Below are positions 51,591-60,072 of a stretch of DNA of 64,000 bases, in pieces (within the stretch, counting starts at the first letter, position 1; the number at the start of each line of letters is the position of its first letter). The DNA lies in NCBI GenBank assembly GCA_937967995.1, contig CALBTB010000009.1, positions 124,001 through 188,000 on the forward strand, given 5' to 3'. Under the pieces are notes generated by a model. It ran no database searches. It was not told the DNA's origin and saw only the letters and a program-made list of their open reading frames with translations. This stretch comes from an uncultured Gammaproteobacteria bacterium (GTDB taxonomy: Bacteria; Pseudomonadota; Gammaproteobacteria; UBA6429; Thiohalophilaceae). The position numbers and the translations under genes were made by a program.

Positions 51591-52328
51591 TTGAAATATA
51601 TAGTAGTCATTCCTGCGCGCTATAAATCAACACGACTACCCGGAAAACCGCTGCTGGATATTTGTGGTGTTCCTATGGTTGTGCGTACTTATCAACAATG
51701 TATCAAAGTGGTATCTCCAGAGTTAGTTTATGTCGCAACAGATGATAATAGAATTAAACAAGTTTGCGATAATGAAGATATACAAGTTTTAATGACCTCT
51801 GGCGATTGTTTGACAGGAACTGATCGCGTGGCAGAAGCAGCAAAGCAGGTTGAAGCAGATGTATACATTAATGTGCAAGGTGATGAACCATTGTTTAGTC
51901 CGTCTGACCTGAATGCTTTAATTAAGGCAGCACTTAAAAATCCAAACCAGGTTATTGGTGGTTATTGCGATATTGATGATGAAGAAATGTACAGGAGCAG
52001 AAGTATTCCTAAGGTTGTATTTAGACCAGATGGGCGTGTGTTATATATGTCACGAGCTGCAATTCCTGGCAATAAAGATAGTGGTTTTATTAAAGCATGG
52101 CGCCAAGTTTGTGCATATGCCTATCCACTAAAGGCTTTGGAGGATTTTGCAAACATATCTAAAAAGACAGAATTAGAATCAATTGAAGATATTGAACTGT
52201 TGAGGTTTCTTGAATTGAACTGGGATGTATTTGTAATACCAATGAGTAAATCGTCGATTGCTGTAGATAATCCTGAGGACGTTGAGAAGGTAAAGAGAGC
52301 ATTAGAGTCTAAGAAACATGAGTGTTGA
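51591..52328 (+). CDS. KdsB-like CMP-3-deoxy-ulosonate cytidylyltransferase
   Basis: A 245-residue protein with a TTG start. The CTP-binding signature is VIPARYKSTRLPGKPLL, then VATDDNRI, TGTDRVAEAA, YINVQGDEPLF and SIAVDNPEDVEKV, all as in KdsB. KdsB activates Kdo for LPS core synthesis. A second gene inside the island, next to an aldolase fusion and a HAD gene, more likely activates a different ulosonic acid, although a misplaced housekeeping kdsB cannot be excluded. It overlaps the HAD gene by 11 bases. Confidence 0.85.
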   Translation: MKYIVVIPARYKSTRLPGKPLLDICGVPMVVRTYQQCIKVVSPELVYVATDDNRIKQVCDNEDIQVLMTSGDCLTGTDRVAEAAKQVEADVYINVQGDEPLFSPSDLNALIKAALKNPNQVIGGYCDIDDEEMYRSRSIPKVVFRPDGRVLYMSRAAIPGNKDSGFIKAWRQVCAYAYPLKALEDFANISKKTELESIEDIELLRFLELNWDVFVIPMSKSSIAVDNPEDVEKVKRALESKKHEC

Positions 52329-52986
52329 TATGTTAGGTTTAAATAAATATACAACTATTGTTTTCGATTGTGACGGAGTAGTGCTTGACTCTAATAAGGT
52401 AAAAACTGAAGCTTTTCATAAAGTAGCATATCAATTTGGTAAAGAGGCGGCGGATAAACTGGTAGCATATCATGTTGAAAATGGAGGAATTTCCCGCTAC
52501 AAAAAATTCCAGTATTTAGTTGAAGATATTCTTGGTAGAAATCCGGGAAATAATGAAATTACACAGTTGTCTAATGAATATGGTGAGAGTATTTATAATG
52601 GATTATTGGAATGCAATGTCACACCAGGCCTGGATAATTTTCGAAAAAACACGGAAAGTATGAGATGGTTGATTGTATCTGGCGGCGATCAAGAAGAGCT
52701 GCGTCAGTTGTTTAAGTTAAGAGGTCTGTACGATTATTTTGATACAGGTATTTATGGTAGCCCAAGAACAAAAAGTGAAATTCTAAATAAATTACTCATG
52801 GAAGGAAAAATCACTAAACCGGCACTCTTTTTAGGAGATAGTACTTATGACCATAGAGTTGCATCAAAATATGAATTTGATTTTATTTTTGTAAATAAAT
52901 GGACTGAGTTTTCAGGTTGGAGTGAGTATTGTAAGAAACATAATATTTACTCTGCTGAATATGTAAAAGATCTTCTTGTACTGTAG
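52318..52986 (+). CDS. HAD-superfamily phosphatase (beta-phosphoglucomutase-like)
   Basis: A 222-residue HAD hydrolase. Nucleophile motif VFDCDGVVLDS, a helical cap, IVSGGDQEELR (Ser motif II), the lysine-containing segment SPRTKSEILN, and LFLGDSTYDH (motif IV). It is not the KdsC family, which lacks a cap. It may dephosphorylate an ulosonate phosphate made by the aldolase fusion. It overlaps the KdsB-like gene. Confidence 0.78.
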   Translation: MSVDMLGLNKYTTIVFDCDGVVLDSNKVKTEAFHKVAYQFGKEAADKLVAYHVENGGISRYKKFQYLVEDILGRNPGNNEITQLSNEYGESIYNGLLECNVTPGLDNFRKNTESMRWLIVSGGDQEELRQLFKLRGLYDYFDTGIYGSPRTKSEILNKLLMEGKITKPALFLGDSTYDHRVASKYEFDFIFVNKWTEFSGWSEYCKKHNIYSAEYVKDLLVL

Positions 52987-53357
52987 ATGATAGTATTACA
53001 GGTTATCTCCTGATTAAGTTCATTATAATAAATGCATGTATTAAATATATTTGATTATTTAAAATTTCTTCAAATCAATATTTAGGTAATTATTATTAAT
53101 GAGATCTTTTAAAGATTATGAATTTTGAGATAAGTATGGTGGACATAGCTTGTTTGTAAATAAGATAAATAAGACTAAAACTTATACAATAGATTGCTTC
53201 TAAAAATTCTTCTATACGATTTTAGACACGCTATGAATCATACAGCTCAAATAAATAAACTATCAGATCGCCAAATATAATTATTTTCCAACCTTCAAGG
53301 TTAAGATATAAAGGGCTCTATTATAACATATTCATAATATGATGAGCTTAGTATGTT
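52987..53357. other. AT-rich intergenic region
   Basis: 371 bases with no credible coding frame on either strand and no strong terminator hairpin. I recognise nothing in it. Confidence 0.6.
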
Positions 53358-54335
53358 ATGATTAAAAAAAAGCTTATTTCGACTGCTTTTCTATCCTTAA
53401 TATTTTCGACGTGCTTCTGGCTTGTTCGTGATATAGATGCAGTTATTGCAGCAGATGGAAAGCATGGCGTTAGTGATCTTTATCGATACTATGTGCACTA
53501 TAATGAATTAACATTCGCAAATTTGTTGTCGATAGAATGGTATAAAGGCAGGTTATTTTATGGTATTTTTTATTTTTTAAAAGAGATGGGCTTTAGTTTT
53601 GAAATTGTTTTATTCTTTATCATAATTTTATATTATTTTGTATTTGCAAGGTTGGTTGAAATTACATTAAAAACAAGAAAAATATATGTGACGATAGTTG
53701 TATTTGCTATTTTAACATTATGGCTGATTCCAACTACGACGGTTGTTCTCAGGCAAGGGTTAGCAGTTTTATTAATCGCAATTTTTTTCAGCTATTTAAA
53801 TGGGAATGGAAGCAGCTTATTAAAGTTGTTAATTGTATTGTTCATTGTAAACATTCACGTTACTGCAATAATATTATTACCGCTTGTTCTTTCATTGAAA
53901 TTTTTTAAAAATAATCTGGCATTTCTTAATGGAATTTTTTATATAACCTTGATGATGTATATTGCTGATTTATGGAGCGTTCTGAGCAATCAAATTCTAT
54001 TTCTTTTATCAGATATTGGTATATTCAATGAAGTGCTGGTCGTAGTTACTAATAGTACATATGATACTGGCTTTTCAGTATATAAAATGGCAGCGTTTTT
54101 ATTGCCTATTTTGATCTATAGATTTCCTTTGTATTTTGGTTATTCTCACAAAGATGATGCTGGCGTGTACGTTTTATTCGTATATTTTAGTATTATAGGG
54201 ATGATGTTAAGTGGTATTCCTTATCATGATAGAATCTTTTTGTACGGCTGGACATTTTCTCCAATTCTAATCGCAAGTATGTTAACTATTGTCCGTAAAA
54301 AAAATTATGAAAAAATATTACAAATTAATACTTGA
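53358..54335 (+). CDS. EpsG/Wzy-like polysaccharide polymerase
   Basis: A 325-residue integral membrane protein with about eight or nine predicted helices. Typical EpsG features are a first loop containing SDLYRYYVHYNE, the central TTVVLRQGLAVLLIAI arginine motif and the late loop SGIPYHDRIFLYGW. It is the only polymerase candidate in the island and would act with the Wzz protein at 24.5 kb. It overlaps the next gene's start by 29 bases. Confidence 0.75.
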   Translation: MIKKKLISTAFLSLIFSTCFWLVRDIDAVIAADGKHGVSDLYRYYVHYNELTFANLLSIEWYKGRLFYGIFYFLKEMGFSFEIVLFFIIILYYFVFARLVEITLKTRKIYVTIVVFAILTLWLIPTTTVVLRQGLAVLLIAIFFSYLNGNGSSLLKLLIVLFIVNIHVTAIILLPLVLSLKFFKNNLAFLNGIFYITLMMYIADLWSVLSNQILFLLSDIGIFNEVLVVVTNSTYDTGFSVYKMAAFLLPILIYRFPLYFGYSHKDDAGVYVLFVYFSIIGMMLSGIPYHDRIFLYGWTFSPILIASMLTIVRKKNYEKILQINT

Positions 54336-55044
54336 CCATAGCTATTTTCCATTGTTAATAGCCAGAAGTTTTAAGCTTGTTTATGGTTTGCTCAAGCCGG
54401 CTGTTAAGTCTTACTCTCAGAAGGGAGAAGATATTCTGGTCGATTGCTATTTTGAAAGAACCAGGAATAAGTATTATCTGGATATTGGGTGCTTTCATGC
54501 GAAATGGGCTTCTAATACTCATCTTTTTCATAAAAAGGGATGGTCAGGTACAGTCGTAGATATTGATGATTATAAATTGAGATTATTTAAGATCTTGAGA
54601 AGAGGCAGGGTAAATACAATAACGGCAGCAGTTGTTGATTTACCTGTAGGAGAGAGTGTAGCCAAGGTTTATAAGTTTGGAAACAAAATAGGCTGGTCTC
54701 TGATCGATACATTGGATAAAGATGTTGCGGAACGTAACAAGGCTAAAGGGTGGGGGGATTATTCTGTCGAAGAAATAAAAACAATTGATATAAATACATT
54801 ACTGGACTCGTTGCCACACGTGAATTTTTTAAGTATCGATGTTGAAGGTATGGATAATAAAATAATTAATCAAATTGATCTGTCAAAACATAAAATTGAC
54901 GTTATATTGTATGAGGATAATGTGATATATGGTGGCGAGCCAACTTTAATTAAGAAACTAGAGAGTTATGGTTACTTTCACTTATTTACGAGTGGAGGGA
55001 GTGTCTGTTATGCCTTAAAACAGGATTTTAACGAAACACTTTGA
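54307..55044 (+). CDS. FkbM-family methyltransferase
   Basis: Start chosen at the ATG at 54307 (245 residues); a TTG six codons earlier is weaker. It has the SAM site YYLDIGCFHAKWASNT, GTVVDIDDYKL as the strand-2 acidic motif, and the FkbM signature VNFLSIDVEGMDNKII with VILYEDN. These enzymes O-methylate sugars in capsules, O-antigens and glycolipids. It lies between the polymerase-like and a glycosyltransferase gene. Confidence 0.85.
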   Translation: MKKYYKLILDHSYFPLLIARSFKLVYGLLKPAVKSYSQKGEDILVDCYFERTRNKYYLDIGCFHAKWASNTHLFHKKGWSGTVVDIDDYKLRLFKILRRGRVNTITAAVVDLPVGESVAKVYKFGNKIGWSLIDTLDKDVAERNKAKGWGDYSVEEIKTIDINTLLDSLPHVNFLSIDVEGMDNKIINQIDLSKHKIDVILYEDNVIYGGEPTLIKKLESYGYFHLFTSGGSVCYALKQDFNETL

Positions 55045-55083
55045 TTGTATTTTGTTTATGCGCATTCGATAATAATTACTAAA

Positions 55084-56166
55084 ATGAAAATATTGCATCT
55101 TATACCATCATTAGGTTCTGGTGGTGCAGAGAGAATGTTGCTTCGTCTAGCTGAATGTGATACTAGTAATGAACATATTATTATAATTTTAAAACCTATA
55201 GACAGAAGTACACTATTCTATGATATAAGCCAGAAAAATATCAAGCTGTACTCATTAAATTATACAGGCATTAAGAGTGCACATTCCGTAATTAAACTTT
55301 ATTTTAAATATTTGCAACTACATACTCCGGATGTGATTCAGACGTGGATGTACCACTCGAATGTTTTTGGTGGGGTATTGGCTTATATTAAAGGTCATAG
55401 AAATATTGTCTGGAATATTAGATCGGCAGAAATTTCTTATCGCAGCATGAAGAAGAAAACAATTTTCCTTGTTTTCGTTGAGGCATTATTATCATATTTT
55501 ATTCCTAAAAAGATAATTTCTTGTTCAAAACGAGCTATTGAAGTACATAAAAGAGTTTTGTATTGCAAGAGCAAGTTTATTTTTATACCGAATGGTATTC
55601 AGGATCACTATATTCTGGATAAAAAGATTAATATGAACAAAAAGCCGGTAATTGGATTTGTTGCCAGGCTTGATACACAGAAAAATCACGATAATTTTCT
55701 TAAATCGATACAATATATTAAGCGCCCTGTAAAGTTTGTGCTTTTAGGACGAGGCGTTGATAATATTAACCTGTCTGAATATAGAATTAGTGATGATATT
55801 AATGTTACTTTATCTGGAGAAGTGACTGACGTCTTTTCTTTTTATGACACATTTGATTTTCTTATTTTGCCATCTGTTTATGGCGAAGCTTTTCCAAATG
55901 TGTTGCTGGAATCAATGTCAAGAGGAATCGTGTGTATAGCCTCAGATGTTGGTGATTCATATCCTATTATGTCAACAGCAGGCTATAGAATAAAAGATCC
56001 ATATAACCCAGAATCAATTGCCAGTGCAATAAATTCCGCTCTGGATGATTTTATATATAACCATTCTAACTATCTATTAAAATCAAACTCTTCTATTAAT
56101 CGTATAAAGTCTAATTACAGATTAACTGAGGTCGTAAAAATGTACAATGTCGCTTGGGCGCATTGA
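55084..56166 (+). CDS. Glycosyltransferase family 4
   Basis: Start at the ATG at 55084 (360 residues), giving MKILHLIPSLGSGGAERMLL, the classic GT4 N-terminus with its GGAE motif. The donor domain has PVIGFVARLDTQKNHDNFL, VLLGRGVDN, LSGEVTDVFSFYDTFDFLILPS and YGEAFPNVLLESMSRGI, the E-x7-E catalytic region. It transfers one sugar to the lipid-linked unit; specificity unknown. Confidence 0.9.
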   Translation: MKILHLIPSLGSGGAERMLLRLAECDTSNEHIIIILKPIDRSTLFYDISQKNIKLYSLNYTGIKSAHSVIKLYFKYLQLHTPDVIQTWMYHSNVFGGVLAYIKGHRNIVWNIRSAEISYRSMKKKTIFLVFVEALLSYFIPKKIISCSKRAIEVHKRVLYCKSKFIFIPNGIQDHYILDKKINMNKKPVIGFVARLDTQKNHDNFLKSIQYIKRPVKFVLLGRGVDNINLSEYRISDDINVTLSGEVTDVFSFYDTFDFLILPSVYGEAFPNVLLESMSRGIVCIASDVGDSYPIMSTAGYRIKDPYNPESIASAINSALDDFIYNHSNYLLKSNSSINRIKSNYRLTEVVKMYNVAWAH

Positions 56167-56230
56167 TATGTACATATAATAACGAGCTTTACACATATAT
56201 TACTAAAATTTCTATGACTGGTTCGATTCA

Positions 56231-57178
56231 ATGATTGTTGCTATTACAGGGGGGAGTGGTTTTATAGGTCAGCGTCTCGTTGAGTGTTGTATCAGGAGAG
56301 GATATCAGGTTCGATGTTTGACCAGAAAAACAACACTAACAAATTTATGTGTAGAATATTTTGTGGGAGATTTAACTGATCCGAATGTTGAATTATCAGG
56401 CTTTGTGAATAATATTGATGTTCTCTACCATTGTGCCGGAGAAATTCATAATGATGATCTGATGATGGCTCTGCATGTGAATGGGACTGAAAGGCTAATT
56501 GATGCGATAAATAAAGAGGTTGCTTGTTCCGGGAAATCGATACACTGGATTCAGTTAAGTAGTGTCGGTGCATATGGGCCACCGCTACAAGCAGCGGGCG
56601 AAGAGCGAATTGTGACGGAAACATCTGCACTGAACCCAAATGGTCTCTACGAAGAAACCAAACTACAATCAGACGAGCTTGTCGTGAAGGCAAGTCAAAA
56701 TTGTAATTATACTTATACAATTGTGAGACCATCGATTGTATTTGGGAAAGCAATGCCAAATCAGTCATTGAGGCAATTAGTAACTATGGTTAAAAAAGGA
56801 ATGTTTTTTTATGTAGGGAAAGAAAATGCGATAGCCCCTTATGTGCATATAGATGATGTTGTAGATCTGCTGATTTGCTGTTCTGAAAACGCTCATGCCA
56901 AGAATGAAGTATTCAACATTTCTAATGATTGCATGCTAAGAGATCTTATTAATGCAATAGCTGACTATTCATCTGTAAGACGTCCGTTTATACGGTTACC
57001 CGAGAAAATAGTAAGAATTATCATTAATATACTTAATAAATTTGCCAATACCCCATTAACTCAGAATCGAATTGATGCGCTTGTTTCTAGAACAAGATAT
57101 CCGGCAGTAAAAATTGAAAAACATCTTGGTTTTTTACCTAAGAGAAAACCTCAAGAATCAATTCGAGAAATCCTGTAA
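56231..57178 (+). CDS. NAD-dependent sugar epimerase/dehydratase (WbpV/Gne-like)
   Basis: A 315-residue extended SDR. ITGGSGFIGQRLVECC is the cofactor motif, LSSVGAYGPP the active-site strand, and YEETKLQSDE carries the Tyr-x3-Lys pair. The pattern and the place upstream of a WbpL remnant and a WbpM-type gene resemble WbpV/WbpK-type 4-reductases or epimerases that act on UDP-4-keto-6-deoxy-GlcNAc to make UDP-QuiNAc or UDP-FucNAc, the sugar a WbpL-type transferase would load on the lipid carrier. That specific role is inference. Confidence 0.8.
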   Translation: MIVAITGGSGFIGQRLVECCIRRGYQVRCLTRKTTLTNLCVEYFVGDLTDPNVELSGFVNNIDVLYHCAGEIHNDDLMMALHVNGTERLIDAINKEVACSGKSIHWIQLSSVGAYGPPLQAAGEERIVTETSALNPNGLYEETKLQSDELVVKASQNCNYTYTIVRPSIVFGKAMPNQSLRQLVTMVKKGMFFYVGKENAIAPYVHIDDVVDLLICCSENAHAKNEVFNISNDCMLRDLINAIADYSSVRRPFIRLPEKIVRIIINILNKFANTPLTQNRIDALVSRTRYPAVKIEKHLGFLPKRKPQESIREIL

Positions 57179-57783
57179 TACTTTATATGCCATGCTCGTA
57201 TATAATTATTATTTAATGAACAAAAAAGTATGCGTAATTGTCTTAGTTCCATACATAATTCAATAGTCTATGGGTCCGAATGTTCTGGCTCTTAGTGAAA
57301 AAATATTACATAACAATAGTGACAAACGGCGTTTCGGGCGATTTAAGTTATTTATTGAGCGAAAAGGTAACATATGAGCTTATTGAAATGAAAAGAAAGT
57401 TTTCACTTGTAATTTATAATCAAAATTAAAATATATAATAAGGAACTGCCTGGCCAGATCCTTAGGGTTTGATTTACACAATACTCAGAAGAATATATGG
57501 CAGCCGATTATGTATTTCGTCTGCCCAGTTATTACGATTGTTTTGATAGTGCTATTAATGAGCCGGCTGCATACGGGATTCTGGCAGTTACATTAGGAAC
57601 TTATAGTATTAAGGGAGCGCTGGTACGACACGCATAGAAGTCATGCATTTCAACGAGCGGCCAGAAGATGGAGGCATCTTCAGATTTTTGTTGCTATATT
57701 ATTTGGGGCTGGGAAGCCAGAAATAGCAAAGTGATAGCAAGGTTATTAAAAATTAATTTTAGACAGTCAGAGTTAGGGAAATT
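57179..57783. other. Intergenic region with a decayed transferase gene
   Basis: 605 bases without an intact gene. The 3' half contains the WbpL/WecA-like remnant described separately; the 5' half is AT-rich without recognisable content. Confidence 0.6.
57500..57735 (+). pseudogene. Remnant of a WbpL/WecA-type undecaprenyl-phosphate sugar-1-phosphate transferase
   Basis: Translating across stops and frame changes gives ERWYDTHRSHAFQRAARRW (about 57616-57672), matching the cytoplasmic HRSHAYQ-type loop conserved in WbpL/Fuc4NAc-type transferases, then ILFGAGKPEIAK, like the family's C-terminal end. A hydrophobic segment (ITIVLIVLLMSRLH) lies upstream. No start or continuous frame survives. It is exactly where wbpL lies next to wbpM in P. 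aeruginosa-type loci. The island therefore lacks its own intact initiating transferase. Confidence 0.6.
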
Positions 57784-59787
57784 ATGACACTACAAAAGAT
57801 TACCGGGATATTTTCATCTCTTCCCCGGCTGCAGAAACAAATTCTAATTGCGATTACTGATTCACTATTATTGTTATTAGCGCTATGGTTTGCCTTTTCA
57901 CTGCGGCTGGGCGTCTTATATATTCCTGTGAATGAAAAAATTATCTTGTTGTTCGCGGCAATCCCATTTATTTCCATCCCCATATTCATGCAATTCGGAC
58001 TCTATCGGGCAATTATACGATACCTGGGGCTTAGAGCGCTCTGGGCTGTAATTCAGGCAGTGAGTTTGTATGCCATGCTTTGGGGCTTATTGATCTTGTT
58101 TGCAAGAATAGATGAAGTGCCTCGATCTGTGATTTTGATTAACTGGCTTGTTGCGATTCTGTTTATTGGTGGAACGCGCATGTTGGCCCGTTGGTGGTTT
58201 GCGAAAGAACTGCTAGATAAATCTGAGAAAAAGAGTCGACAGACTCGGGTGGCAATTTATGGGGCAGGCTCTGCCAGAATTCAGCTTGCCACTGCAGTGA
58301 GCTACAGCCATGAATATAAACCTGTAGCGTTTATTGATGATAAACCAGAGCTGCATAACAATCATGTTAACTCACTACGAGTATATCCGTTTGATAAATT
58401 AGATGATCTTATAAAGAAGTTCTCTGTGCAGGAAGTGTTACTTGCTATGCCTTCAGCGACCAGATCGCGCCGTAACGAAATAATCCGCGCATTAGAAAAA
58501 TATCAAGTCCATGTGCGCACGCTCCCTGGTATGGCAGATATAGCCGGAGGACAGATCAAGATTGAAGATATCAAAGAAGTGGAAATTGAAGATCTGCTTG
58601 GTCGTGATCCTGTCGTTCCTTATCATGACTTACTGGATGCCAATATTAGAGACAAAGCTGTTCTGGTGACTGGTGCTGGCGGGTCTATTGGTTCCGAGTT
58701 ATGCAAGCAAATTATTAAGTTACAGCCGAAATGCCTGGTGATTTTCGAGCAAAGCGAATTCGCGTTATACAATGTGAACGCCGAGTTAGAACTATTGAAT
58801 AAAGAACAGGGTAATGAGTTTAAGCTTCAACCCGTTCTGGGTTCAGTGTTGGATCAAGAACGAGTGGAAAAAGTTTGTCAATCATTTTCGATCGATACGA
58901 TTTATCATGCGGCTGCCTACAAGCATGTTCCCTTAACAGAAAAAAATCCTCTTGAAGTTATTCGTAATAACGTCATAGGGACACTGATGGTTGCAGATGC
59001 TGCAATGAATGCGAATGTTGAAACCTATGTTCTGATATCTACGGATAAAGCAGTACGTCCAACTAATGTCATGGGGGCAAGTAAGCGATTTGCTGAAATG
59101 GTTCTTCAGGCATTGTCGCAACAGCACAATACAACCCGTTTTTGTATGGTGCGATTTGGTAATGTGCTCGGCTCATCTGGATCTGTGGTTCCATTATTCA
59201 GAAAGCAAATTGAAAAAGGTGGGCCGGTCACAGTGACTCACCCTGACATTATTCGCTATTTTATGACTATTCCGGAAGCTGCACAGCTGGTAATACAGGC
59301 AGGTGCGATGGGAGTCGGTGGCGATGTATTCCTGCTGGACATGGGAGAGCCGGTTAAAATTAGTGAGCTGGCCAAGAAAATGATTCGTCTGTCTGGCCTG
59401 GAAGTCTGTGACGATGAAAACCCAAATGGAGACATAAGAATCGAATACACAGGTTTACGTCCTGGCGAGAAATTATATGAAGAGCTATTAATTGGTAATA
59501 ATCCGATTGGCACCAGACATCCACGCATCTTTCGAGCTACTGAAGAATTCATTCCGTGGGAAGAATTACTAAACTTTCTCGATCTTCTGCAAAACGGACT
59601 TGAACAAGGTGATGTAGAGTCAGTTCTGACATTATTGTTACAAGTAGTAAAAGACTACCAGCCACAAGGTAATATCGAGGATCTGGTCTGGAAGGAAAGT
59701 CGCAAGGGTTCAGGAAAAGATACTGTAGTACAATTAAAAGACTTTCGTGACAAATCCAGTGGCTCAGAAACAGGCTCGGCTAGCTGA
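57784..59787 (+). CDS. WbpM/FlaA1/CapD-type UDP-sugar 4,6-dehydratase
   Basis: A 667-residue inner-membrane protein. Four predicted N-terminal helices (about residues 20-135) are followed by a CoA-binding-like Rossmann domain (VAIYGAGSARIQLATA) and then the catalytic SDR domain with VTGAGGSIGSE (295-305) and STDKAVRPTNVMGASKRFAE. In the last motif Met stands where other SDRs have Tyr, as in WbpM and PglF. It converts UDP-GlcNAc to UDP-4-keto-6-deoxy-GlcNAc, a precursor of QuiNAc, FucNAc and some nonulosonic acids. Composition is closer to core DNA than to the island. Confidence 0.93.
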   Translation: MTLQKITGIFSSLPRLQKQILIAITDSLLLLLALWFAFSLRLGVLYIPVNEKIILLFAAIPFISIPIFMQFGLYRAIIRYLGLRALWAVIQAVSLYAMLWGLLILFARIDEVPRSVILINWLVAILFIGGTRMLARWWFAKELLDKSEKKSRQTRVAIYGAGSARIQLATAVSYSHEYKPVAFIDDKPELHNNHVNSLRVYPFDKLDDLIKKFSVQEVLLAMPSATRSRRNEIIRALEKYQVHVRTLPGMADIAGGQIKIEDIKEVEIEDLLGRDPVVPYHDLLDANIRDKAVLVTGAGGSIGSELCKQIIKLQPKCLVIFEQSEFALYNVNAELELLNKEQGNEFKLQPVLGSVLDQERVEKVCQSFSIDTIYHAAAYKHVPLTEKNPLEVIRNNVIGTLMVADAAMNANVETYVLISTDKAVRPTNVMGASKRFAEMVLQALSQQHNTTRFCMVRFGNVLGSSGSVVPLFRKQIEKGGPVTVTHPDIIRYFMTIPEAAQLVIQAGAMGVGGDVFLLDMGEPVKISELAKKMIRLSGLEVCDDENPNGDIRIEYTGLRPGEKLYEELLIGNNPIGTRHPRIFRATEEFIPWEELLNFLDLLQNGLEQGDVESVLTLLLQVVKDYQPQGNIEDLVWKESRKGSGKDTVVQLKDFRDKSSGSETGSAS

Positions 59788-59838
59788 TTGATCCTTGATT
59801 TTTCTGTCCCATTTCCGTTATCTTTCCGCCCTCTCGAC

Positions 59839-59915
59839 AGTCGCGTAGCTCAGTTGGTTAGAGCATCACCTTGACATGGTGGGGGTCGGTGGTTCGAATC
59901 CACTCGCGACTACCA
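59839..59915 (+). tRNA. tRNA-Val (GAC)
   Basis: Acceptor AGTCGCG pairs with CGCGACT and is followed by A-CCA. D arm GCTCAGTTGGTTAGAGC, anticodon stem CACC/GGTG with loop TTGACAT (anticodon GAC), variable loop, T arm GGTGGTTCGAATCCACT. CCA is encoded; 77 bases. It marks the right core edge of the polysaccharide region. Confidence 0.96.
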
Positions 59916-59926
59916 ATTCCATACGT

Positions 59927-59932
59927 TATAAT
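59927..59932 (+). promoter_or_regulatory. -10 box of the thrS operon
   Basis: A perfect TATAAT between tRNA-Val and thrS. A start 7 bases downstream (about 59939) would begin the RNA exactly at the closing helix of the thrS leader. The -35 region, inside the tRNA 3' end, is poor. Confidence 0.45.
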
Positions 59933-59939
59933 TTCGATA

Positions 59940-60064
59940 CCTCTTGTGAGTGGCCCCTGGTAGCGGTCACTCATGAGATTTCGCTGACGGCCACTCGTAG
60001 CGGTCGTCATTAAGCTGACAAGCGGTCCCTGGTACGGATCGCCACTGAGACTGAGTACAAGAGG
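59940..60064 (+). promoter_or_regulatory. thrS translational operator with three tRNA-Thr anticodon-arm mimics
   Basis: CCTCTTGT (59940-59947) pairs with ACAAGAGG (60057-60064) and buries the ribosome binding site AGAGG. Inside are three stem-loops. Arm A: stem 59948-59955/60-pair partner 59965-59972, loop CTGGTAG (59957-59963). Arm B: stem 59985-59992 with 60002-60009, loop CTCGTAG (59994-60000). Arm C: stem 60022-60028 with 60036-60042, loop CTGGTAC (60029-60035). Each loop copies a tRNA anticodon loop with U33 and a Thr anticodon (GGU, CGU, GGU). E. coli thrS is known to be repressed by ThrRS binding tRNA-like leader arms; here the same logic is inferred with three arms. Confidence 0.8.
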
Positions 60065-60072
60065 AAACAGTC

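Noticed and set aside
56292..56768. 158-codon minus-strand frame
   Set aside because: Antisense to an intact epimerase with clear motifs; no ribosome binding site or protein-like features.
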